A stretch of 21,754 nt of DNA, from the NCBI GenBank assembly GCA_016207545.1, contig JACQPO010000206.1, positions 1 through 21,754 on the forward strand, read 5' to 3'. The notes below the pieces were generated by a model. It saw only the letters and a list, made by a program, of their open reading frames with translations, had not been told where the DNA came from and searched no databases. Shown piece by piece: positions 14,937 through 21,134 of the stretch (within the stretch, counting starts at the first letter, position 1; the number at the start of each line of letters is the position of its first letter). Both the position numbers and the translations under genes were made by a program. The stretch comes from Methanobacteriota archaeon. Lineage in GTDB: Archaea > Thermoplasmatota > Thermoplasmata > RBG-16-68-12 > EA-27.

Positions 14937-15872
14937 CTATGTGCGCGGCGGCGCATCCGCGAGGAGCCGCCAGCGGGCCTCCGTCACTTGGTAGTCGACG
15001 ACGCCCTCCACGACGAGGACGTCTCCCACCGCGAGCGGTCGGGCTGCGGATTGCCAGTCCCACTGACGGATGAACGCCGGAAGGCGGAACTCCGCCCCGT
15101 CCCCTGCGGCCCGAAGCGTCAGCGTGCTTCCCAACAACTCCCCAGGACTCACGGTGACGTTCGCCACACGGACGGGCATGCCGACGAGCGTTCCGGGGCA
15201 CGCCGCCAACTCGGGCATCGTCACCGGAAACGGCTCGGGCTCCGGTGCTGAGAACAGTTCGCACCTTCCGCGGGAGGTCTCCAAGAGGCGGCCCGTCACG
15301 TTCGCCCGTCCCGCCTTCCATCCGTCCGTGTTGTACGCCCACAGCGACGCCCCGTCCGCTTCGAGGAGCGCGTGGCGGGAGTCGATTACCGTCCGCGCGT
15401 CCGCCAGGACGCCGCGAACAAGGACGCGGTGTCCCTCGAGCCGCACCGCGTTCCGGGCGACAAACTCCAAGGTCACCAGGTTCGTGCTCGCGGGCGCCAC
15501 GACCGTGATCGCGCCGCCCTCGTCCGCGAACAGTTGCACGAAGCCGCCGGTTCCGAACACCTCGCCCACCACGGCGACGACCGCGCCCGGCACGACGCTT
15601 GCAGGATCGGCTACGGCCCGCGCTCGGGCGACGACTCGGATGGTCGCCAAGTCCTCGTAGTCCATGAGGACGAGGCCCACACTGCCCCCCTCCGTCGTCC
15701 ACACCCGATGGACGTGACCCGTCACGCGGACAGGGAGGCCGATGTCCTCGCCGCCAATGTCCGCGATTCGGAGGTCCCGCGGCGTGATTGACGCCGCGTA
15801 TGCGTACAAGCCGCTCAGGCCCAGGAACGCGAGGACGAGGCACGCCGCTACGACGCGCTTCCGCGGGAACAC
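14937..15872 (-). CDS. Exported or membrane-anchored protein with tandem OB-like domains
   Basis: This 311-residue protein starts at GTG 15872. A basic N-terminus (MFPRKR) and a hydrophobic segment at residues 7-26 make a signal peptide or anchor, so the rest is probably outside the cell. Three beta-rich segments look like OB folds: about 44-118 (PVRVTGHVHRVW), 143-210 (HRVLVRGVLAD) and 226-306 (PVRVANVTVSP, VLVVEGVVDYQV). OB folds bind nucleic acid or carbohydrate; the ligand here is unknown. A T-rich stretch near 15895-15904 lies about 26 bases upstream, consistent with leaderless transcription. The fold reading is from pattern only. Confidence 0.78.
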   Translation of the reverse strand: MFPRKRVVAACLVLAFLGLSGLYAYAASITPRDLRIADIGGEDIGLPVRVTGHVHRVWTTEGGSVGLVLMDYEDLATIRVVARARAVADPASVVPGAVVAVVGEVFGTGGFVQLFADEGGAITVVAPASTNLVTLEFVARNAVRLEGHRVLVRGVLADARTVIDSRHALLEADGASLWAYNTDGWKAGRANVTGRLLETSRGRCELFSAPEPEPFPVTMPELAACPGTLVGMPVRVANVTVSPGELLGSTLTLRAAGDGAEFRLPAFIRQWDWQSAARPLAVGDVLVVEGVVDYQVTEARWRLLADAPPRT

Positions 15873-15898
15873 GGTGCGCGCTAGGCAGGCTGCGAATG

Positions 15899-15932
15899 AA
15901 AAAGCGCCGACTACACGTACGTCAGTACGTGT
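15899..15932 (-). terminator. Hairpin and T-run terminator of the DUF835 gene
   Basis: ACACGTAC at 15913-15920 and GTACGTGT at 15925-15932 form a perfect eight-base stem with a four-base loop that overlaps the TGA stop (15922-15924). On the minus strand the stem is followed by TTTTT (15903-15899). The T-run may also act in the promoter of the downstream OB-fold gene. Confidence 0.5.
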
Positions 15933-16497
15933 CGAGCAGCTTGCTCACGTGCTTCGTCTCGAGGTCGAGCTTCACCGCGGGGGACTCGACAACCTCGAGG
16001 TTCCGCTCGAGCAGGGCGAGCTCCTTCTCCTCGAGCGCCTCCGGCGAGGCGGGGATGATCACGACCGCCTTCCGTTGCATGACGAACTCGTTCACATGTT
16101 CGACGAACATGAGGGTCTGCAGGAACCCGTTGTTGATCACGAGGTACTCCAACCCATCGAGCAGGATGACGGCCTCGCCATGGTTGTCCTCGATGAACCG
16201 GGAGATTGTCTTCGCGAGCGTCCCGATTGCGGTCGGGTTGTGGTAGTCCTCCCCCGGGGTGTGGCTCAGCCAGATGATCCGAACGTCCCCGAGGTCCTGG
16301 TCCCGCCGTACGCGGTTCGGATACTGGCGCGTAATCACGATGCTCGGGAGGCCTTCTTGGAGGAGCTGTCTGAAGAACTGGAACGCGAGGTCCGGCTTCT
16401 TCTCCTTCACGAGGTAGCAGACCCCTCGAGAGAGCTCGAAGGCCGTGGTCCGCGCCGTATCCCCTCCTTCCATGAGGCCACCGTTTGTCGGTCCCAT
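15922..16497 (-). CDS. DUF835 domain protein
   Basis: The 191-residue protein is a stand-alone DUF835 domain, common in euryarchaea and often attached to sensor proteins. Typical features are the opening SRGVCYLVKEKKPDLAFQFF, the strand-turn GLPSIVITRQYP, IIWLSHTPGEDYHNPTAIG, and the Walker-B-like AVILLDGLEYLVINNGFLQT, followed by VIIPASPEALEEKELALLER. No Walker A is present, so nucleotide binding is doubtful. It starts at ATG 16497, with a TATA box at 16523-16530. A downstream ATG (residue 9) is possible. It lies after cdc6 on the same strand but has its own promoter. Confidence 0.9.
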   Translation of the reverse strand: MGPTNGGLMEGGDTARTTAFELSRGVCYLVKEKKPDLAFQFFRQLLQEGLPSIVITRQYPNRVRRDQDLGDVRIIWLSHTPGEDYHNPTAIGTLAKTISRFIEDNHGEAVILLDGLEYLVINNGFLQTLMFVEHVNEFVMQRKAVVIIPASPEALEEKELALLERNLEVVESPAVKLDLETKHVSKLLDTY

Positions 16498-16522
16498 CCC
16501 GGACCCCCGAAGCCTTCGGACC

Positions 16523-16530
16523 GTATATCA
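16523..16530 (-). promoter_or_regulatory. TATA box of the DUF835 gene
   Basis: On the minus strand TGATATAC, about 29 bases before ATG 16497. It lies in the short gap after the cdc6 stop. Confidence 0.6.
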
Positions 16531-16547
16531 ACGTGTTGGGTCCGTTA

Positions 16548-17723
16548 TCACTTCTTCCCCGGGCCGTTGTGCAGGGAGGCCTCGAGCCGCTGCGCGAGGA
16601 TTTTGGCGGGCATCTCCGGCACGGAGATGATTGTCGTCTTCCCCACGACGCCCTCCCCGGACAGCTTCGCGTCGATCAGCCCGAGCGCGTCCAGGTCCTT
16701 CAGGTACTTCCAGAACTGCGTGTGGCCCCGCTTCTTCTCCCCGAACTCCTCGCACACGATTTTGTACGCCTCCTCCGCCTCCCCCGTCGTCAGGTACGCC
16801 TTCTTCTTCGCCTTCCGCGCGATCGCGAGGAGGACGAGCTTCCGGGTCATGTCCAACTCCTTGAGCCGCTCCTCGACCTGCACGGGATGGATCGTCGCCT
16901 TCGCGCCCCGCACGTGCTCCGCGCCGACCTCCTCCCCGCTCTCTTCGTCCGCAAGCAGGCCCGCGTACTGCAGGAGCTCGATCGCGTACCGAGCGTCCCC
17001 GTACTCCTCCGCGATGTCCGCGACGAGGTTGATCACCTCCTCCGGCACCGTGGCCGGGTGGAACGCGAGGTCCGCGCGGATCTTCGCGATGTCCCACAGC
17101 TCTTGGCGGTTGTACCGCGGGAACTCGATCGCGTTCGTCCGGCGGAACGTGCTCCGCGCCGCGGCGTCCATACGGTCGAGGATGTCCGTCTTCTGGGAAA
17201 TCAGGATGAGGGAGACCGTGCTCCGCCCGCTTTCCTCGCCCCACCGGGTGAACGTGTACACGAGCTGGGAGCCGCTCTTCTTGAGGAGCGCGTCGACCTC
17301 GTCGAGGATGACGATGAGATGGACCTTCCTCCGCTCGAGCTGGCCCCGCAACGTCTGCAGCTTCTCGGGGATCGAGAAGCCGCGGTCGGGGAACCGCTCG
17401 TCGAACTTCTTCAGGATGCCGAGCAGGACCGCGTCGTCCCCCATCCGTTGGCGGCAGTTCACGATCACGTGCTCGACCGCCTTCCCCGCCTCGAGCGCGG
17501 TCTTCGCAAGGTCCGCGGCGAACCGGCGGGACAGGTGGGTCTTGCCCGTCCCCACGGGGCCGAACAGGAATGCGGTGCTCGGCGTGCCCGCCTCGACGAG
17601 CGGACGGAACAACGCCTGCACGCGCTGCATCTGGGCCTCGCGGTGGGGCATCTTCTCCGGCACGTAGTCGAACGACAGTTTGGCCTGATCTTTGAAGACG
17701 CTCAGCCCCGTGCGCGGGCTCAT
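16548..17723 (-). CDS. cdc6: Orc1/Cdc6-family replication initiator AAA+ ATPase
   Basis: From ATG 17723 the protein has 391 residues. Walker A is GPVGTGKT (55-62), Walker B ILDEVDAL (139-146), a sensor-1 strand LILISQKTD near 172-180, and a sensor-2 region with GDARYAIELLQYAG. The C-terminal 90 residues form the winged helix that binds origin boxes (HTQFWKYLKDLDALGLID). The sensor-1 stretch differs from the ISND pattern usual in Cdc6, so it may be a divergent paralogue. The start was chosen because TTAAGG (17748-17755) lies about 28 bases upstream; an in-frame ATG at 17786 would lie upstream of that box and inside the TnpB element end. No repeated origin boxes were found beside it. Confidence 0.92.
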   Translation of the reverse strand: MSPRTGLSVFKDQAKLSFDYVPEKMPHREAQMQRVQALFRPLVEAGTPSTAFLFGPVGTGKTHLSRRFAADLAKTALEAGKAVEHVIVNCRQRMGDDAVLLGILKKFDERFPDRGFSIPEKLQTLRGQLERRKVHLIVILDEVDALLKKSGSQLVYTFTRWGEESGRSTVSLILISQKTDILDRMDAAARSTFRRTNAIEFPRYNRQELWDIAKIRADLAFHPATVPEEVINLVADIAEEYGDARYAIELLQYAGLLADEESGEEVGAEHVRGAKATIHPVQVEERLKELDMTRKLVLLAIARKAKKKAYLTTGEAEEAYKIVCEEFGEKKRGHTQFWKYLKDLDALGLIDAKLSGEGVVGKTTIISVPEMPAKILAQRLEASLHNGPGKK

Positions 17724-17747
17724 CCGCGCGTCAATGCCGCGCGCAAC

Positions 17748-17755
17748 CCTTAAGG
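17748..17755 (-). promoter_or_regulatory. TATA-like box of cdc6
   Basis: CCTTAAGG, a palindrome about 28 bases before ATG 17723. It lies just outside the proposed left end of the TnpB element, so the insertion has left the core promoter intact but replaced everything upstream of it. Confidence 0.5.
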
Positions 17756-17772
17756 TAACGGTTTGCCCGGAC

Positions 17773-17798
17773 CGGTTCTGTGCCATTTGCGGGTGATG
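17773..17798. repeat. Left imperfect inverted repeat of the TnpB element
   Basis: On the plus strand it contains GGTTCTGT and, after a variable middle, CGGGTGATG. It matches the reverse complement of 19118-19142 at about 21 of 26 aligned positions. Its inner end lies five bases from the tnpB stop. Confidence 0.55.
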
Positions 17799-17942
17799 CC
17801 ATTCAGGCCGCCCCCGCGAGGGACTCCGCTCCGCTCGGCTCCTCCCGTGCGCCCGCTGGCACCGCCAGCAGGTCGTAGCGGGGAATCACCACGTCACGGC
17901 GGAGGGCACCGGGCCGGAACCGTACGGCCCTTGCCAAGGCCT
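17773..17942 (-). ncRNA. Candidate omega (guide) RNA at the 3' end of tnpB
   Basis: TnpB nucleases use an RNA made from the 3' end of their own gene plus the element end. Here the last 140 bases of tnpB hold compact hairpins: GGGCCG 17911-17916 with 17925-17930, and GCTGGC 17855-17860 with 17864-17869 around a three-base loop. The guide part would lie beyond the left end, below 17773, in the cdc6 promoter region. Position is by analogy with the family; limits are guesses. Confidence 0.3.
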
Positions 17943-19041
17943 CGTCGGAGGCCAAGGCGGTCTTCAGGATGTTCAGCCCCGCGTTGTGCTGCCGGTCCAT
18001 TTCCCAGTCGCACACCACGCAGACGAAGTCCTGGCCCACCCTATCTCGGCGCCGGGCGCCACACGCTGGGCAGGTCTTGCTCGTCCATGCAGGATTGACT
18101 CTGATTACGGGGACGCCCAACGCCAGCGCCTTGTATGCAATCTGGCGGTGCAATTCCCCTTGGGGCCACGAAGACAGACGGCGTCGCATCCTCCGGCCAT
18201 GGCCGCCGCCCCGCGGCATCCGGAGGTCCTCGAGGACAAGGGCGGCGCAGCGATCTCTCGCGGCGGCGACGAGCCGCTTGCTGACGCGATGAAGTCGCTG
18301 GTTGATTCGATCGTGCTCGCGCCGCCCCTCCCGCCTCAGAAGGCAGCGCATCACGCGGCGGTCGTTCGCCTTCTTCCGGGCGAGGCGTCGACGCCGACGG
18401 AAGTGTGTCGCCTGGACGACGCGGACCGCAGGGAAGTGAACGCTCACGAGGCGAGCCTCGCCCTCCTGGACGGCCACGCCGTCGAGGGAGGTCTCGTTCG
18501 TGTCGAGGGCGATCGCCGCCACGGGGACGTACGGCGCCGGGGCCTCCTTCCGAACGACGATGATCACGCGATCGGAGGTGACCGTCAGGGACCCGAGCCC
18601 CCATGAGGGGTCTTGGAGGATGGACCGGTGCCACGCCGAGAGCGGGAGCGTGAGCTGCACGCCCTCCGTGCCCCGAATCGGGGTCCGCAGCCGTCCCGTC
18701 TCCCGGTCGAGGCGATACGATTGGTTTTCCGCCTTGAGCAGGGGATTTCGGAGGTACGGAACGTTCGTCCGCTTCCCCTGCCGAGCCCGCCTTCGGTAGT
18801 TCTTCAGCACACCGAGGGCGACCTCGAACGCGCTCGGGATGTATTGCTTGTACACTTCGTGTTCCGCGGAGAGGGTGCGGTACGCGACCTTCGCGAGGCG
18901 AAAGCGGGAGCGGATGTCCTCGCGGAGGGCGATTCGGATTGATCGGTTTACGAGGAGTCGGAACTGTTCCAGGAGCCACCACAGCTTGGGGTCGGGCAAA
19001 TCCATGGGAAACGCTAGGCTGCGAACAATTCGACTACCCAT
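17803..19041 (-). CDS. tnpB: TnpB, RNA-guided nuclease of the IS605 OrfB family
   Basis: The 412-residue protein has all three RuvC acidic residues: D180 in AIALDTNETSLDGVAV, E271 in LVLEDLRMPRG and D349 in WEMDRQHNAGLNI. The zinc finger between the last two is CPAC (324, 327) and CVVC (341, 344). The basic N-terminal half matches the helical/WED part that holds the omega RNA. TnpB cuts DNA next to a short motif under RNA guidance and helps keep the parent element in place. Length and motifs suggest an intact nuclease. ATG 19041 gives the full N-terminus; ATG 19005 is an alternative. It lies between cdc6 and the divergent helical gene and shares the orientation of cdc6. No promoter is obvious. 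Confidence 0.93.
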   Translation of the reverse strand: MGSRIVRSLAFPMDLPDPKLWWLLEQFRLLVNRSIRIALREDIRSRFRLAKVAYRTLSAEHEVYKQYIPSAFEVALGVLKNYRRRARQGKRTNVPYLRNPLLKAENQSYRLDRETGRLRTPIRGTEGVQLTLPLSAWHRSILQDPSWGLGSLTVTSDRVIIVVRKEAPAPYVPVAAIALDTNETSLDGVAVQEGEARLVSVHFPAVRVVQATHFRRRRRLARKKANDRRVMRCLLRREGRREHDRINQRLHRVSKRLVAAARDRCAALVLEDLRMPRGGGHGRRMRRRLSSWPQGELHRQIAYKALALGVPVIRVNPAWTSKTCPACGARRRDRVGQDFVCVVCDWEMDRQHNAGLNILKTALASDEALARAVRFRPGALRRDVVIPRYDLLAVPAGAREEPSGAESLAGAA

Positions 19042-19085
19042 CGGTTTCGAAGACGAGGGGGTAGGCCGTGAAATCGATGGTCACT

Positions 19086-19104
19086 GCCCCAAAAGTTTCG
19101 GGGC
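19086..19104. repeat. Palindrome upstream of tnpB
   Basis: GCCCC at 19086-19090 and GGGGC at 19100-19104 flank a centre with AAA/TTT that pairs further, leaving one mismatch and a one-base loop. It could be the subterminal hairpin recognised by TnpA in IS605-type elements. Confidence 0.5.
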
Positions 19105-19117
19105 GCGAACCGCCGTC

Positions 19118-19142
19118 CATCACCCGAGTTGGGACAGAACTG
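19118..19142. repeat. Right imperfect inverted repeat of the TnpB element
   Basis: On the plus strand it begins CATCACCCG and ends GACAGAACTG, mirroring 17773-17798. It lies 77 bases beyond the tnpB start codon and just before the promoter of the next gene. Confidence 0.55.
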
Positions 19143-19153
19143 CCTGGACCAAA

Positions 19154-19161
19154 GGCTAAAG
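19154..19161 (+). promoter_or_regulatory. TATA-like box of the 115-residue helical gene
   Basis: GGCTAAAG, about 28 bases before ATG 19186. It lies just outside the right inverted repeat. Confidence 0.4.
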
Positions 19162-19185
19162 AAGCGCATGAGCTATGGGCCCCGT

Positions 19186-19533
19186 ATGGCGGAGGAGCAC
19201 ATCGCGGAGCGGCTGCTCCGGGAGACCGTCGGCGCGGTCCACACGGAGGACCTGTTCGTCGAGGCCCTCCGCGACCTCGTGAAGGACGAGGTGAAGGCGT
19301 ACATTCGCGCACGGCTCGACGCGAACCCGCAGCTCAAAGCGGAAATCCGCGAGGCGGTCCGGGAGCTCATGGAGGCGAAGCTCCGAGAGGCGTACGCGTT
19401 CGTGAAGCTCGCGAAGTCCGGGGCGAAGCTCGGGTTGGAGCTCGTGCCGCCCGCGATGCGCGCGGAGGTCACGAAGGAGCTCGCCCGCATCATCGAGGCG
19501 GAGGTCGGCGCGATCCTCGAGCGCACGGATTGA
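19186..19533 (+). CDS. Small all-helical protein of unknown function
   Basis: From ATG 19186 the protein has 115 residues, almost all helix-forming and highly charged: MAEEHIAERLLRETVGAV, then DLVKDEVKAYIRARLDANPQ, then KAEIREAVRELMEAKLREAY, then a slightly hydrophobic helix with KLAKSGAKLGLELVPPAM. No family is recognised. The start was chosen from the TATA-like box at 19154-19161; ATG 19168 is an alternative. Before the TnpB insertion it would have been a divergent neighbour of cdc6 with a very short gap, so a shared control region is possible. The SAP-like gene follows 50 bases later with its own promoter. Confidence 0.8.
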   Translation: MAEEHIAERLLRETVGAVHTEDLFVEALRDLVKDEVKAYIRARLDANPQLKAEIREAVRELMEAKLREAYAFVKLAKSGAKLGLELVPPAMRAEVTKELARIIEAEVGAILERTD

Positions 19534-19548
19534 TTCCCACCGCCAAAG

Positions 19549-19555
19549 GTTTATG
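19549..19555 (+). promoter_or_regulatory. TATA box of the SAP-like/zinc-ribbon gene
   Basis: GTTTATG, about 32 bases before ATG 19584. Confidence 0.5.
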
Positions 19556-19583
19556 CGCCGGTTTGGCGGCATCGTTCGCCGCC

Positions 19584-21092
19584 ATGGCTGGGGAGGCCGC
19601 CATCCTCAACACGTTGTCCGTGCGCCAGCTCCGCGCGTTGGCGGCCGGCCTCGGAGTCGACGTGACACGAGCCCGCGGCAAAGCGGATATGGTCAAGCGC
19701 CTCGCCCGGTCCGAATCCGTGCGGTCCCGGCTCGAGGCGCACGAGTATCGCGTGCGGCCCGTCCTCGCGGAGAAGAGCGAGCGCGGACTCCGGGCGTTGG
19801 CGGCGGAATTCGGCATCCCGATCAAGGGGGCCCGCACGAAGGCAGACCTCGTAGATCGAATCGCGGCCGATCCCGCCGCGAAGCGATTGCTGGAGCCGTC
19901 GCTCCCGCGTAAGCCTGAGCTTGCGGATTCCGCCACAGACCCGCTCCTCCTGAAGGGCCGCCACGTGGACGTGGACTTCGGCCTCGCGGAGGACATCTTG
20001 GACCAAGCGAGGATGCGGTTTGAGGAGCGCGCGTTCGACCGCGTGTTGGAACTCGCGCACGAGGCCCTCCTCGTCGGCCGCGGCACCCTGGATGCGTTCG
20101 AGAGGGCGGCGTGGGCGTATGCAATCCTCGCCTGCCAAAGGCTCATCGAAGAGAGCGGCCGCGTCGGACGGGACGTGCAGCCCGCGGCCTCCCTCCTCCG
20201 CGACGCGAAGGTCGCGTATGCATCCGGCAACCTGGCGGCGAACCTCGATCTCGTCGTGAAGCTCCGCGCCGCGACGAAGGCGCTCTATTCCGAGGAAGTG
20301 AAGCGATTGCGGAATGCCGTGTACGCGGCGGAGGAGAACATCAGTCAAGTTGCTCACGTCGGCGGCGACGTGGCGGCTGCGGAGGAGGCGCTCGCCCGTG
20401 CCCGGGACGCGATGGAGCACGGGGAACGCGGCAAGGCGCTCGAGCTGCTCGCGGAGTCAGAGCTGCGCGCATCGGCGGCGCTAGGCCGTCGAGTCGCGGA
20501 CATCCGGACATCGATCCCGGAGACCGCGCGTCTCATCCACGGAGCCCATGACCTCGGGGTGGACGTCACCGAGGCCGCGAAGTTGCTCGAGCAGGCGAAG
20601 ATCGCGCTCGATCGCCGGGAGCCCGTTCTCGCCGCGGAACTCGCTGGGCGAGCGGAGCGATCGAACCTGGAAGCCCAGCAGCGACATATGAAGAAGGTCG
20701 TGGGCCTCCGACTGCGGCAAGTTGAACGAGCCCGCGCGGTCGTCGACCGCTTGCTGCCCACGGTCGCAGAAGCCGCGAGCTACGGGATTTCCGTCGAAGG
20801 GGCGCGGCGGTTCCTCGAGGATGCGCGAAGGGTGCTCGAGCAGGGCGACTACGTGAACGGCGCGATTCTTGCGAAACAAGCGCGCGGGGCGGTCGAGAAG
20901 ATCGTCCCACGCCTTGTCCGCGAACGGTCTCGCCGTGGCGTCGCGACCCCGAGGCCTGGTCGTTGCACGGCGTGCTCGTCCGCGGAGGTCACGTTCGGGG
21001 ACGATGGTTGGGCCCAGTGCCGCGCGTGCGGTGCGGGGTGGCGGTGGCCTCCGCCGGTCCCCACGATGAAGCGGACCGCAATCCACGCGTGA
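19584..21092 (+). CDS. Protein with two SAP/Rho-N-like motifs, helical repeats and C-terminal zinc ribbon
   Basis: The 502-residue protein starts with two similar helix-turn-helix units, LSVRQLRALAAGLGVDVTRA (11-30) continuing to residue 42, and RGLRALAAEFGIPIKGARTK (67-86) continuing to residue 95. Both resemble SAP or Rho N-terminal motifs, which bind nucleic acid. The middle, about 125-445, is a long array of helices rich in Ala, Glu and Arg, with repeated phrases of the type AAKLLEQAKIALDRREPVLA and GARRFLEDARRVLEQGDYVN. The end is a zinc ribbon with C461, C464, C479, C482 (CTAC, CRAC). It could be a nucleic-acid-binding scaffold. No exact family is recognised. The frame is open back to 19068, but that region overlaps the preceding gene and was rejected. 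Confidence 0.85.
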   Translation: MAGEAAILNTLSVRQLRALAAGLGVDVTRARGKADMVKRLARSESVRSRLEAHEYRVRPVLAEKSERGLRALAAEFGIPIKGARTKADLVDRIAADPAAKRLLEPSLPRKPELADSATDPLLLKGRHVDVDFGLAEDILDQARMRFEERAFDRVLELAHEALLVGRGTLDAFERAAWAYAILACQRLIEESGRVGRDVQPAASLLRDAKVAYASGNLAANLDLVVKLRAATKALYSEEVKRLRNAVYAAEENISQVAHVGGDVAAAEEALARARDAMEHGERGKALELLAESELRASAALGRRVADIRTSIPETARLIHGAHDLGVDVTEAAKLLEQAKIALDRREPVLAAELAGRAERSNLEAQQRHMKKVVGLRLRQVERARAVVDRLLPTVAEAASYGISVEGARRFLEDARRVLEQGDYVNGAILAKQARGAVEKIVPRLVRERSRRGVATPRPGRCTACSSAEVTFGDDGWAQCRACGAGWRWPPPVPTMKRTAIHA

Positions 21093-21101
21093 GCTCTCCG
21101 A

Positions 21102-21110
21102 ATTCTTATC
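21102..21110 (+). promoter_or_regulatory. TATA box of the deoxyhypusine synthase gene
   Basis: ATTCTTATC, about 28 bases before ATG 21135, consistent with leaderless transcription. Confidence 0.55.
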
Positions 21111-21134
21111 AGGGCGTCCCGCATCCCCACGCCG

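Larger units (their letters stand above)
17773..19142 (-). mobile_element. TnpB-only insertion element (IS605 OrfB type) without TnpA
   Basis: About 1.37 kb containing only tnpB, flanked by imperfect inverted repeats (17773-17798 and 19118-19142). No TnpA Y1 transposase is present, so the element would be immobile by itself. IS200/IS605 ends usually carry subterminal hairpins rather than terminal inverted repeats; a hairpin exists inside the right repeat at 19086-19104. The true ends could differ by some bases. Confidence 0.6.

Noticed and set aside
13268..14956. Open frame of 562 codons on the minus strand
   Set aside because: It is antisense to the ChrB-like and MFS genes and looks like a GC-rich shadow.
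15742..17667. Open frame of 641 codons on the plus strand
   Set aside because: It is antisense to DUF835 and cdc6, both of which have clear motifs.
17724..17802. Typical archaeal origin recognition boxes upstream of cdc6
   Set aside because: No repeated dyad with a G-run matching the usual box was found. Only the two imperfect inverted repeats exist, and a mobile-element end explains them more simply.
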